From: Ruminococcaceae bacterium UBA1417
Lineage (GTDB): Bacteria > Bacillota > Clostridia > Oscillospirales > Acutalibacteraceae
Direction of reading: 5' to 3'
Assembly (NCBI GenBank): GCA_002305575.1
Contig: DBPP01000028.1
Coordinates: 25,457-69,508, forward strand
Length of the DNA stretch: 44,052 nucleotides
The translations under genes were made by a program, and so were the position numbers. The notes beneath the pieces were generated by a model. The model worked only from the letters and a program-made list of their open reading frames with translations, was not told where the DNA came from and searched no databases. Of this stretch, positions 16,550 to 25,021 are shown piece by piece. Every line of letters starts with the position of its first letter. The first letter of the stretch is position 1.

Positions 16550-17527
16550 ATGCGCATACAGGATGCAGTTTTGGACTATTTAAACAAGAATCGCGGCAGT
16601 TACGTTTCTGGCGAAGAAATTGCGGCTTCGCTCGGCGTGACGCGTAACGCGGTGTGGAAGGCAATCAAAAAGCTCGAGGAGGATGGGCAGCGGATTGATG
16701 CTGTGCCGCGGCGCGGGTATGCGCTCAGCGTCGACAGCGACGTGCTTTCGGTCGGAAGTGTGGCGCGCTACCTGCAAACAGATTTCCCTGTGCGGCTTGA
16801 TGTGCGCCGCGAGGTGACGTCGACCAACACGGTTTTGAAGGCCGAGGCGGAACGTGGCGCGGACGAAGGGCTTGTGCTGATTGCCGAATCGCAGACGGCG
16901 GGAAAAGGAAGGCTTGGCCGGCGGTTTCAGTCTCCGGTGGGTACGGGCATTTACTTCAGCTTGCTGCTGCGCCCAAAGTGTACCGCGGAGCAATCGCTCT
17001 TCATTACAACGGCCTCGGCCGTCGCCGTGTGCCAGGCGATTGAAACGATCACGGGGCTCGAACCGCAGATCAAATGGGTCAATGACGTGTACCTGAACGG
17101 CCGGAAAATCTGCGGTATTCTGACCGAAGCGGCCATCGACTTCGAGAGTGGCGGCCTGCAGTGGGCGATTCCCGGCATCGGCATCAACATTGCGGAACCG
17201 GAAGGAGGGTTCCCTGAGGAAATTCGCGACATTGCGGGCGCGCTCTTTGACGGTCCCTGTCCCGTTGAGATGCGCAGCCGGCTTGCCGCAGCGGTGATTG
17301 ACCGCTTTTTCGAGCTGTACAAAGGGCTGGCCGAGGGCCGGTTCATTGAGGAATACAAGCGGCGTTCGTTCCTGACCGGCAAGGCGATTTCTTTTTCGCT
17401 CGGCAGCGATGTATTCCATGGCGTGGTGACGGGCATTTCCGATGAAGCACATCTGCTTGTCCGGCTCGACAGTGGCGAGGAACGTGCGTTTTCGGCCGGA
17501 GAAGTGCAGATCCACAAGGGGTTCTGA
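16550..17527 (+). CDS. birA: Bifunctional biotin ligase and biotin repressor BirA
   Basis: A 325-residue enzyme that makes biotinyl-AMP, biotinylates carboxylase carrier proteins, and represses biotin genes. The N-terminal winged helix (about 1-60, LGVTRNAVWKAIKKLEEDG) marks the regulatory class. The ligase domain has the biotinyl-AMP loop AGKGRLGRRF, then KWVNDVYLNGRKICGILTE, and a C-terminal SH3-like domain. The ATG at 16550 follows GGAAAGGA (16536-16543); a frame from 16514 would add 12 unconserved residues. bioY follows 48 bases after it, so the operon couples biotin use with uptake. Confidence 0.94.
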   Translation: MRIQDAVLDYLNKNRGSYVSGEEIAASLGVTRNAVWKAIKKLEEDGQRIDAVPRRGYALSVDSDVLSVGSVARYLQTDFPVRLDVRREVTSTNTVLKAEAERGADEGLVLIAESQTAGKGRLGRRFQSPVGTGIYFSLLLRPKCTAEQSLFITTASAVAVCQAIETITGLEPQIKWVNDVYLNGRKICGILTEAAIDFESGGLQWAIPGIGINIAEPEGGFPEEIRDIAGALFDGPCPVEMRSRLAAAVIDRFFELYKGLAEGRFIEEYKRRSFLTGKAISFSLGSDVFHGVVTGISDEAHLLVRLDSGEERAFSAGEVQIHKGF

Positions 17528-17575
17528 GCTTCGGCAAAAGTACTTGGATTCATTGAATAAGGTAAGGTGATAACC

Positions 17576-18127
17576 ATGAAAAATTATAGGGAAAAGACCG
17601 TGCAGATCGTGCTGGTCGGCGTTTTTGCGGCAGTGCTTGCCGTGCTCGCCCAGATTTCCATTCCGCTGCCGACAGGTGTGCCGGTCACGATGCAGACTTT
17701 TGCCGTCGCGCTGTGCGGCTACACGCTCGGCTGGAAACGTGGCTTGCTGGCTACGGCGGTATATGTGGCGCTCGGACTCATTGGTCTCCCTGTTTTTGCG
17801 GGCTTTTCGGCTGGTATCGGCGCGGTGGCCGGTGTGACGGGCGGCTACATCTGGGGATTCGTGGTCATGGCGGGCATTTGCGGCCTCGGCGCGCGGGCAA
17901 GGCACCGTTGGGGCGCGCTGCTGTTTGGCGGGTTGGGCCTTGTGGCCTGCCATCTGCTGGGGGTCGCGCAGTACGCAGTGATCGCCGATACAGGGCTGCT
18001 GCAAACATTTCTGCTGGCCTCTGCGCCGTATCTGATTAAAGATGTGATTTCCGTGGCCGTGGCGTACGGTGCAGCGGAGGCGCTGCGCTTTGGGCTGAAA
18101 AAAAGCGGCCTGCATTTTGCGGCGTAA
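17576..18127 (+). CDS. bioY: Biotin transporter substrate-binding subunit BioY
   Basis: A 183-residue integral membrane S-component of an ECF transporter that binds biotin and works with EcfA1A2T encoded elsewhere. About six hydrophobic segments are visible. Family signatures are PLPTGVPVTMQTFAV near residue 28, GLIGLPVFAGF, and AGVTGGYIWGF in place of the usual GPTGGY. The ATG at 17576 follows AAGGTGA. Placement behind birA and the putative BirA site supports biotin as the substrate. Confidence 0.93.
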   Translation: MKNYREKTVQIVLVGVFAAVLAVLAQISIPLPTGVPVTMQTFAVALCGYTLGWKRGLLATAVYVALGLIGLPVFAGFSAGIGAVAGVTGGYIWGFVVMAGICGLGARARHRWGALLFGGLGLVACHLLGVAQYAVIADTGLLQTFLLASAPYLIKDVISVAVAYGAAEALRFGLKKSGLHFAA

Positions 18128-18455
18128 CAGGAAAAGTTGGGCTGGATCAGCCGGCGCCTGTACGGTGAAAGCGGATGGACAACCGCACGGCTGCGGGGGT
18201 AAAAAAAGCAAATATGCACAGAAGGGAACAACATCCTGTTTTGTTATGCGGTGTACCGAATTGCCTGACAAAATGGGGCGCTGTTCCCTTCTGGCTCTAT
18301 CGGGAAGATTGTCACGTTTAGAAGGAAATAAGGACGCTTTTTTCTCAAAATTACGTTCTTGTTTTTTTGCTTCGGTCTTGATATGCTTATGCTATAGAAA
18401 AATGGAAATACGGTAGACAGCGACTGAAAATCATAAACCGGAAAGGGTGGAGCTT
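18128..18455. other. Intergenic region with a long imperfect hairpin
   Basis: This stretch of about 330 bases has no credible reading frame. It contains a layered inverted repeat: AGAAGGGAACA (18220-18230) with TGTTCCCTTCT (18282-18292); inside it TTTTGTTA (18239-18246) with TGACAAAA (18266-18273); inside that CGGT/ACCG (18249-18258). No T-run follows. The segment from 18330 is AT-rich and probably holds the rhamnosidase promoter, but no box pair is convincing. It could be a structured RNA, an operator region or a small repeat element. Confidence 0.5.
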
Positions 18456-21092
18456 GTGAAAATTCAGAGAATGAAAACAAACCGCATCGTCAATCCGTTG
18501 GGCTTTGATCTCCAGACCCCCGTCGTTTCGTGGACGGTGGAGGAAACCGAGGCCAAGAAACAGCTTTGGGCGCGCGTGGAGGTCGCAGCAGACGCCGACT
18601 TTTCCACCGTTCTGTTTGATACGGGGGAAAGCCGAGCGGCATCTTCCCTGGGCGTTCCGATAGAACTCGCCCTAGCGCCCCGCACGCGCTACTTCTGGCG
18701 CGTTACGGTTTGCGGCGATAACGGAGAGTGCGCGACGAGCGATACCGCGTGGTTCGAAACCGCGAAGCTCGATGAGCCGTTTGCTGGCCAGCGCATAGCG
18801 CCGTGCCTGCCTGCTGATACGGCCCCGTACCTGCGGCGTGCTTTTCAGGTGGAGGGCGAGGTGCTTTCTGCCCGCGCGTATTTTACGGGTCTTGGCATTT
18901 ATGAGCTGTATATAAACGGTGTAAAAGCGGGAGACGAGTACCTCGCGCCAGGCTGCACCGCGTACAGCCAGTGGATTCAATACCAGACCTACGACGTCAC
19001 CGCGCTTGTAAAAAGCGGTGCAAACGTCATTGGCGCGATGCTGGGCAACGGTTGGGCCAAAGGCCGCTTCGGCTTTGACGGTCAGGCCGGTTGCTATGAG
19101 ACGAACGATCCTGGCAGCCCGCGCAACATCTTTACGGAGGAATACCTGCTGCTCGGTGAGCTGCGCATCACGACAGACAAGGGCGAAACTGTGATTGTTA
19201 CCGACGAAAGCTGGCAATCGGCGCCCGCGCCGCTCACTTTTGGCAGCATCTACGATGGCGAACGCTACGATGCGCGGCTTGAAATTGAAGACTGGTCGTC
19301 GCCTGCATGCACCTTTACAGGTTGGCAACCGGTAAAGATCAATGCCGAAACGAAGCTTGGCGATTTGACAGCGCGTCTCTCGCTGCCGGTTAAGGCGAAG
19401 CATATCCTTAAACCGAAGCGGCTTGAAACGCCGAAAAACGAGCTGGTGCTCGATCTCGGCCAGAACATCACGGGCTGGCTGACCTTTACGGCAAACCTGC
19501 CCGCGGGTACTGCGTTGCGCCTGCAGTTCGGCGAGCTCTTGCAGGACGGCTGTTTTTACCGCGATAACATGCGCTCGGCACTGTGCGAATACCGGTACAT
19601 TTCGAACGGCAAAAAGGCGTTCGTGCGGCCGGTCGCGACGTTCTACGGTTTCCGGTTTGTAAAGTTTTCCGGCATCGATTCGTTTGACGGTATTGAAAAT
19701 ATCGAGGGCTGGGCGCTGTATTCGGATCTGGAGCAAACCGGAAAGATCGTTACCGCAAACGAGAAGGTCAACCGCCTGTACCTCAATTCGCTTTGGAGCC
19801 AGCGCGATAATTTCCTTGACGTGCCGACCGATTGCCCACAGCGTGATGAACGCATGGGCTGGACCGGAGACGCCCAGGCCTTCTGCCCGACCGCGAATTA
19901 CAATATGGACTGTGCCGCTTTCTATAAAAAGTACAGCCGCGACCTGCTCGAGGAGCAGAAATTGACAGACGGCAAGGTGCCGGATGTCGCCCCTATGATG
20001 GTCAGTCGGCGTGCGGAAGAGGCGCACCCGATGCTTATGTCCGGCGGCGGACACTGCGGTTGGGCGGACGCTGCGGCGATTGTGCCATGGGAGACGTATC
20101 TTGCGACCGGTGACCGATCCGTTTTGGAAAACGCCTTTGAAAGTATGAAGCTCTGGGCGGACTGGATCTACCGATACGACGAGGCGCACGGTGCGACGCG
20201 CCTTTGGCCCGGTATCGAATTTCATTTTGCGGACTGGCTTGCGCTTGACGGCCCGGAATCCGGCTTTAATCCGGAATCCGTTATGGGTGGAACGGATGTG
20301 ACGTTCCTCTGTTCGGCGTATTACTACAAATCTACGCTCTGCGTTGCGAAGGCGGCGCGTGCGCTTGGAAAAACCGCAGAATACGCGGCGTACAAGACGC
20401 GTGCCGATGAAATTCTCGATGCGATTCGCCGCGAGTATTATACGCCGGGCGGGCTTTGCGCGGCGGCGACGCAGACCGGCAACGCTATCTCGCTCGATTT
20501 TGGTTTGGCTCCGGCCTTTGCCCGTCCAAAGATTACGGCACGCTTGCACGCGCTGCTGCAAATGGCCAATATGCATCTGAAGACCGGCTTCCTCGGCACG
20601 CCGTCGCTTTGCCGCGCGCTGTCCGACAACGGCGCGAATGATGACGCGTACACGCTGTTTTTGAACGAGGATCTCCCGAGCTGGCTCTATGAGGTCAACA
20701 TGGGCGCGACAACGATTTGGGAACGTTGGAATTCCGTCAATCCCGACGGGAAGATCAGCGGCATCGGCATGAATTCGATGAATCACTATGCGTACGGCGC
20801 GGTGTTTGAGTGGGTTTACAAAAATGTCTGCGGCCTGAATCCGGTCGAGGATTTCCCGGGATACAAGCGCGCGGTGCTGCGTCCGCAGCCGGACCCGCGT
20901 CTCGGCGCGGCCAAGGCGATGGTGTACACCGCGGCGGGGTATTACGAAAGCGGCTGGAAATACGACGGCGACGCCGTGACGTACACGTTCCGGATTCCGT
21001 TTGATGCGGAAGCGGATGTCATTCTCCCCGGTCAGAACGGGGAAACCGTATGCCAAACGCTCGGCGCCGGCACCCATACGTTTACGATTTGA
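18456..21092 (+). CDS. Alpha-L-rhamnosidase, glycoside hydrolase family 78
   Basis: An 878-residue inverting glycosidase that removes terminal alpha-L-rhamnose from pectin side chains, flavonoid glycosides or saponins. The family N-terminus (KIQRMKTNRIVNPLGFD) leads into beta-sandwich domains, then the (alpha/alpha)6 barrel with DCPQRDERMGWTGDAQAF; Asp464 and Glu465 lie in the conserved acidic motif. A C-terminal beta-sandwich closes the protein. No signal peptide is visible, so it probably acts in the cytosol on imported glycosides. The GTG at 18456 is chosen because AAAGGG (18442-18447) lies 8 bases upstream and the family normally begins here; an ATG at 18471 is possible. Confidence 0.92.
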   Translation: MKIQRMKTNRIVNPLGFDLQTPVVSWTVEETEAKKQLWARVEVAADADFSTVLFDTGESRAASSLGVPIELALAPRTRYFWRVTVCGDNGECATSDTAWFETAKLDEPFAGQRIAPCLPADTAPYLRRAFQVEGEVLSARAYFTGLGIYELYINGVKAGDEYLAPGCTAYSQWIQYQTYDVTALVKSGANVIGAMLGNGWAKGRFGFDGQAGCYETNDPGSPRNIFTEEYLLLGELRITTDKGETVIVTDESWQSAPAPLTFGSIYDGERYDARLEIEDWSSPACTFTGWQPVKINAETKLGDLTARLSLPVKAKHILKPKRLETPKNELVLDLGQNITGWLTFTANLPAGTALRLQFGELLQDGCFYRDNMRSALCEYRYISNGKKAFVRPVATFYGFRFVKFSGIDSFDGIENIEGWALYSDLEQTGKIVTANEKVNRLYLNSLWSQRDNFLDVPTDCPQRDERMGWTGDAQAFCPTANYNMDCAAFYKKYSRDLLEEQKLTDGKVPDVAPMMVSRRAEEAHPMLMSGGGHCGWADAAAIVPWETYLATGDRSVLENAFESMKLWADWIYRYDEAHGATRLWPGIEFHFADWLALDGPESGFNPESVMGGTDVTFLCSAYYYKSTLCVAKAARALGKTAEYAAYKTRADEILDAIRREYYTPGGLCAAATQTGNAISLDFGLAPAFARPKITARLHALLQMANMHLKTGFLGTPSLCRALSDNGANDDAYTLFLNEDLPSWLYEVNMGATTIWERWNSVNPDGKISGIGMNSMNHYAYGAVFEWVYKNVCGLNPVEDFPGYKRAVLRPQPDPRLGAAKAMVYTAAGYYESGWKYDGDAVTYTFRIPFDAEADVILPGQNGETVCQTLGAGTHTFTI

Positions 21093-21111
21093 TGCGTCTG
21101 CGCATCAAATC
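21086..21111. other. 11-bp hairpin over the rhamnosidase stop codon
   Basis: GATTTGATGCG (21086-21096) and CGCATCAAATC (21101-21111) are perfectly complementary around a four-base loop, and the TGA stop (21090-21092) lies in the left arm. There is no T-run. The true terminator follows about 25 bases later. Confidence 0.5.
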
Positions 21112-21135
21112 CCTGTGCACAGAACGCAAATACAG

Positions 21136-21173
21136 AAAACGTCCCGACTGCTTGCAGCCCGGGACGTTTTTTT
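21136..21173 (+). terminator. Intrinsic terminator of the rhamnosidase gene
   Basis: AAAACGTCCCG (21136-21146) pairs with CGGGACGTTTT (21160-21170) around 13 bases, with three further T. Confidence 0.9.
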
Positions 21174-21330
21174 AGGAAACGACGCCCTTGTGTCAAAACT
21201 TTGATATTCGGTATGGGACGGTTTACCCATGATAGAATTTTGATAATTTATCGCAAAATACAGGTTGAAAACCAATCATATTTCGTGTATGCTGTACATG
21301 AAATCGCATAAAATGCGGGGAGGTATTGCG

Positions 21331-22548
21331 ATGCAAATGCAGAAACTGCTGCCGGAACACCGGCACAAAAAATGCACGAAGGAACGTCTCGAACAGCGCC
21401 TGCGGGCGCTTGCCGCGGATATTCGCGAGAAGGGTATTCGATATCACAATGGGCGGCTTGTCGTGACAGGCTACGCCTACCATGAGCTGTATGACTGGGA
21501 CATGTATTTTGAAAACCTGTTCCTGTCTTACCTTGGCTGCACGGAGTTTTGTCGAAACAATGTCGAGATGTTCCTCGACGAGCAGCATCCGTCGGGCTTT
21601 ATAGCGCGCACGATGGGGATTGTTCATCCGCGGCCGCGCCACCATTTCAAGCCGTTTCTCGCGCAGACGGCGCTGCTTGGCTGCCGCCAGACGCAGGATT
21701 TCCGCTGGCTCGACGGCAAATATTACGAGAAGCTCAAAAAATATCTGGAATATTGGTTCTGGCACTGTGACAGCGACAAAAACGGTCTGTGCTTCTGGGA
21801 TGGTTCCGACCACAGCGGCATGGACAATCAAGCGCTGCGTTTGGGCCTGGACGGGGTGATGGAATTCGAGGGTGTTGACCTCAACGTCTATCTGGTGCGC
21901 GAACTGCGCGCGATGGCACAGATTGCGCAGGAGCTTGGAAAATCGGCGGATGCCGAAGCGTTTACAGACCATGCGCAGCGGCTTGCGGCGCTGATCGACG
22001 CAGTATTCTGGGACGAGGAAACGGGTTTTTACTACGATCGCAGCGAAAAGACAGGAAAGCTCAACCGTGTGAAGTGCGTGTCCGGCCTGCTGCCGCTGTG
22101 GCTCGGTACGATCCCACAGGCGCGGGCCGAGCGTCTCGTGCGCGAACACCTTCTGAACCCCGAAGAATTCTGGCTGCCGTATCCGGTCGCCACATGGGCG
22201 AAAAACGAAACCGGTTACTATCAGGAACGCCGCGGCGGCGAATGCACCTGGATGGGCGCCACCTGGATTCCGACGAATTACATGATTCTGCACGGTCTGA
22301 TGCGGCACGGCTTTCAAAAGGAGGCTGAGGCGCTCGCGGAAAAAACCTTCGATATGGTTCTGCTCGAAAGCACGACACGCGAATATTACAACGGCGAGAC
22401 GGGTGTCGGGCAGGGCATGTGCCCGTTCTGGGGCTGGAGTGCCCTCGGCTATGTGATGGCGGCCGAAGCCAGGAGCGGTTACGATCCGGCCGATCCCATG
22501 CGCCGTACTTTCGAGACGCTCGATCTTTCGGGACTGGAAATTCTGTAG
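21331..22548 (+). CDS. (alpha/alpha)6-barrel glycoside hydrolase, GH63/GH37/GH15-like
   Basis: A 405-residue protein of the six-hairpin glycosidase superfamily. YHELYDWDMYFENLFLSYLG near residue 50 is the substrate-facing segment of this fold. FWDGSDHSGMDNQ supplies acidic residues typical of the catalytic centre, and TWMGATWIPTNYMILHGL matches the C-terminal motif of GH63-type enzymes. No signal peptide is visible. The ATG at 21331 follows GGGGAGG (21316-21322); earlier in-frame codons have no such site. It lies behind the GH78 gene but after its own terminator, so it is probably expressed separately. The sugar specificity (trehalose, glucosylglycerate, alpha-glucan or other) is not decidable here. 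Confidence 0.75.
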   Translation: MQMQKLLPEHRHKKCTKERLEQRLRALAADIREKGIRYHNGRLVVTGYAYHELYDWDMYFENLFLSYLGCTEFCRNNVEMFLDEQHPSGFIARTMGIVHPRPRHHFKPFLAQTALLGCRQTQDFRWLDGKYYEKLKKYLEYWFWHCDSDKNGLCFWDGSDHSGMDNQALRLGLDGVMEFEGVDLNVYLVRELRAMAQIAQELGKSADAEAFTDHAQRLAALIDAVFWDEETGFYYDRSEKTGKLNRVKCVSGLLPLWLGTIPQARAERLVREHLLNPEEFWLPYPVATWAKNETGYYQERRGGECTWMGATWIPTNYMILHGLMRHGFQKEAEALAEKTFDMVLLESTTREYYNGETGVGQGMCPFWGWSALGYVMAAEARSGYDPADPMRRTFETLDLSGLEIL

Positions 22549-22698
22549 AGCCAATTCAATTTGAAAAGAAAGTGCACCGTCCAATCTGAACTGTGAACTA
22601 CACCATGTTGTGCGGACAGTAAAAAGTTGAGGGCCTTTGAGAGAAAATCAAGACCATTCTATGCTTTTGGCGAATAAAGGGCTATTCAATTTAGGTAT
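22549..22698. other. Left edge of an AT-richer island
   Basis: Base composition drops after 22560 and no gene is present. A stretch at 22595-22621 (ACTGTGAACTACACC continuing to GCGGACAGT) begins and ends with ACTGT/ACAGT and could be a decayed insertion-sequence end. I see nothing else here. Confidence 0.35.
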
Positions 22699-22727
22699 TT
22701 GTGATCGGTTTGAAATTTTGTTATAAT
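22699..22727 (+). promoter_or_regulatory. Promoter of the iron alcohol dehydrogenase
   Basis: TTGTGA (22699-22704), 17 bp, then a perfect TATAAT (22722-22727), about 44 bases before the start codon. Confidence 0.75.
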
Positions 22728-22770
22728 ATAACCATAATAACAGCCCTCCTCAAAGAAAGTGAGAAGTATT

Positions 22771-23922
22771 ATGGATAACTTTACTTATCAATTGCCAGTC
22801 AAAGTGTATTTCGGAGAAAATGGTGTGGAAAACCATTTGGCTAATGAACTTACTCATTATGGTCCGAACATCATGTTGGCCTATGGTAAAGGCTCTGTCA
22901 AGCGCAACGGTATTTACGACCAGATTGTCAAGGTGCTGCAGGCATGCGGAAAGAATATCTTTGACTTTGGAGATATCCCCTCTAATCCCACCTATACAAA
23001 GGTACAGGAGGGCATCAAGCTTTACAAGGAGAACCACATTGACCTCATTTTGGCTGTAGGTGGCGGCTCTGTGGTAGATTGCTGTAAAATTGTCACTGCA
23101 GGCACTGAGGTGGATGAGGATATCTGGGAGCTGGAGATGAACAAACATATTATCCCGGAGAAGATGGGAAATTTTGCCGTTGTCCTTACTTTGTCTGGGG
23201 CTGGCGCGGAGATGGATCAGTTGGGCGCTTGTACCAATACAGCCATAAATGAAAAGCAGACCTTCGTGGCATCCTATGCTAAGTTTGTCATTCTCGATCC
23301 GACCTATCTCATGAGTGCTTCCCTTCGAGTGTTTATGCCTGGTGTGTACGATACCCTTTCGCATTGTATGGAGACATATTTTGGCCGCGGTACCAATGTT
23401 TCTGATCGAATGAACGAGGGTTTGATGCAGGATGTCATAGCCAATATGAGAAAGCTTATTGCGGGAGAGGATACGCTGGAAATACGCTCCAATCTGATGT
23501 GGGATGCTTCCCTGATCCAGACCTTCCTTTTTCAGTTGGGCAAGCCAGGCGATTTTCAGGCGCATGCCATGGAAAATATGCTGGCAGCCTATTCACACGG
23601 CAATCATGGCAGCCAGTTGGCGGTGCTGATGCCCAAGTATTATCGCTGGATCTATCGGGACGATCCAGAGAAATTTGCTACTTTTGCCCGCGTTGTTTTC
23701 GGTGTGAAAAACGAAAACGACGAACAAGCTGCCTTGCAGAGAATCGAGGCATTGGAGGAACTCATCAAAGCCGCTGGACTCAAGACAACCTTATCTGAAC
23801 TGGGTTATGAACTCACCGAGGAAGTGGCAAAAGAAGTTTCCCAAAAGTGTGGGGTGTCAACTGGTAATGTTCGGCAGCTTAGTCGGAAGGAAATTTTCGA
23901 AATCCTTTGGAGTTGCAGGTAA
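22771..23922 (+). CDS. Iron-containing alcohol dehydrogenase, butanol-dehydrogenase type
   Basis: A 383-residue group III alcohol dehydrogenase, probably NADPH-dependent like BdhA/YqhD, which reduces aldehydes to alcohols in fermentation. The cofactor site GGGSVVD is at 97-103. Metal ligands are expected from the Asp in LDPTYL and the His residues in DTLSHCMETYFG, FQAHAMENML and SHGNHG. The start is ATG at 22771; the ribosome site (AAAGTGAG) is weaker than elsewhere. Codon third positions are clearly more AT-rich than in neighbours on both sides, and an IS remnant lies downstream, so recent horizontal acquisition is likely. Confidence 0.9.
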   Translation: MDNFTYQLPVKVYFGENGVENHLANELTHYGPNIMLAYGKGSVKRNGIYDQIVKVLQACGKNIFDFGDIPSNPTYTKVQEGIKLYKENHIDLILAVGGGSVVDCCKIVTAGTEVDEDIWELEMNKHIIPEKMGNFAVVLTLSGAGAEMDQLGACTNTAINEKQTFVASYAKFVILDPTYLMSASLRVFMPGVYDTLSHCMETYFGRGTNVSDRMNEGLMQDVIANMRKLIAGEDTLEIRSNLMWDASLIQTFLFQLGKPGDFQAHAMENMLAAYSHGNHGSQLAVLMPKYYRWIYRDDPEKFATFARVVFGVKNENDEQAALQRIEALEELIKAAGLKTTLSELGYELTEEVAKEVSQKCGVSTGNVRQLSRKEIFEILWSCR

Positions 23923-24560
23923 GCAATGCCAGAAGGGATTAAAAGGTTGAAGAGCTTTTGACCTATAGGGGGACGGGCAAGTTCCTTAATTTTCTTTGGT
24001 AGAGCGGACGGGATAAACCCCCTTGAAGAGTATGGAAAAATAGAGAGAAAAGCGTTTTTATTTTTGGGGGGTATACATTCGTCACCGGCCTGATTACACA
24101 GAAAAGCGGTGAAGTTGTAAAGTCTACTGTAGGAGCACGAGAGGGAACCTCCTGAAACATTTCGATTTGAACATCATGGAAGACTAGAGCTATGCGGATT
24201 TTTATGCAAAAGGGCTGGGCGTAATCTCGGCCTTTTTGCATGTTCAAAAACAGAATATTGAGAAGCGCTTCCCGTTCATACGAGATGGAAACGAATCAAA
24301 AGATTAAAAGTACTTTGCCTAAATCCAGTGCGGAGTTAAACATTCCTGTCAATGACTGTTCAGGAAAATTGCTGTGGTAAATTGGTCGCACGATTGATCC
24401 TGATTGTAGAGCGGTATACCGCTACATCTAATCTGGTAAACGGTATAATTAGCATAAACTCTCTGGTTTTCTGGTAGACAGAAGACCTGTCAAGCCATTT
24501 CCCATAGCAAAACCTATAAAGCCGTTACCGCCGAAGTATATTAGCCCCATAGAGCCGAAC
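23923..24560. other. Non-coding AT-rich stretch with remnants
   Basis: About 640 bases have no credible gene on either strand. A hairpin ATGCAAAAGG (24204-24213)/CCTTTTTGCAT (24231-24241) with one bulged T is the only clear structure. Short protein-like pieces occur on the plus strand around 24080-24150 and 24170-24290, interrupted by stops, suggesting decayed mobile-element DNA; I cannot name a family. The orfB half of the adjacent IS3-type element is not found here. Confidence 0.5.
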
Positions 24561-24920
24561 CTAAATTAACCCACGGCTAAATACCTGCCATCCTAAAAGT
24601 GTGCCGAATACTTTTAAGGCGGATGACCGAAAATCCCGCAGCAACTCATTTTCCATGTGCATCCGCTGGATCTCATAGGCCTGTTCTGCCACAATGTCTC
24701 TGAGGACAGCATCTTTTCCTGATCGTCCTTTTGGACGTGGAAGAATTTCCATGTCCAACTTGCGTTTTTTCCTGCGCTCCCGCTCAAGCGGTCTTTTTAT
24801 CACCTGCCTATTCTGGAATCCAGAATATTCTGCTACTTGTCTCAGTGCTTTTCCTACTGCCAACATAGCTCTAATTTTACGCAGCGACGCTTGAATCCGC
24901 GTGTATTTCCGTTTCTCCAT
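24561..24920 (-). pseudogene. Transposase orfA fragment, IS3-type helix-turn-helix protein
   Basis: The 119-codon frame resembles the helix-turn-helix OrfA of clostridial IS3-type elements: an N-terminal MEKRKYTRIQASL, a basic RERRKKRKL segment, PRPKGR, and a coiled-coil DIVAEQAYEIQRMHMENELL that normally mediates dimerisation. After LLRDF the sequence departs from the family and ends in unrelated residues, so the 3' end is probably broken by frameshift or deletion. No orfB follows, so it cannot transpose by itself. Confidence 0.6.
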
Positions 24921-24926
24921 AACAAG

Positions 24927-24969
24927 GCCCCCTGATGCAGTTTATTTTCCTACATCAGGGGGCTTTTTT
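24927..24969 (+). terminator. Strong hairpin with T-run inside the IS remnant
   Basis: GCCCCCTGATG (24927-24937) pairs perfectly with CATCAGGGGGC (24953-24963) and is followed by six T on the plus strand. No plus-strand gene ends just before it, so it more likely insulates the element from outside transcription. Confidence 0.7.
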
Positions 24970-25021
24970 ACTGGACTTGTTCAGTCTTCGTAACTGGCGG
25001 TGATTTTTACGGGATGGCTGC

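Larger units (their letters stand above)
24561..24983 (-). mobile_element. IS3-family insertion sequence remnant
   Basis: The right end reads, on the minus strand, TGAACAAGTCCAG (24983-24971) followed by an A-run, a hairpin and orfA, consistent with a terminal repeat and promoter-distal hairpin of an IS3-type element. The opposite end and orfB are missing. I did not find a second copy of the terminal repeat or a target duplication, so the boundaries are approximate. Confidence 0.5.

Noticed and set aside
18672..21077. Long minus-strand open frame (about 800 codons) opposite the rhamnosidase
   Set aside because: It is a mirror of GC-biased codons in a clearly homologous plus-strand gene and has no recognisable domain or ribosome site. 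Similar long antisense frames opposite birA-bioY, GH2 and glnS were dismissed for the same reason.
22595..22621. Left terminal repeat of the IS element
   Set aside because: The ACTGT/ACAGT-flanked stretch does not match the right-end sequence at 24971-24983, so it cannot be paired as the same element.
24080..24290. Small protein genes in the AT-rich gap
   Set aside because: The plus-strand pieces are interrupted by stops, and the minus-strand frame at 23963-24247 has no ribosome site or familiar motif.
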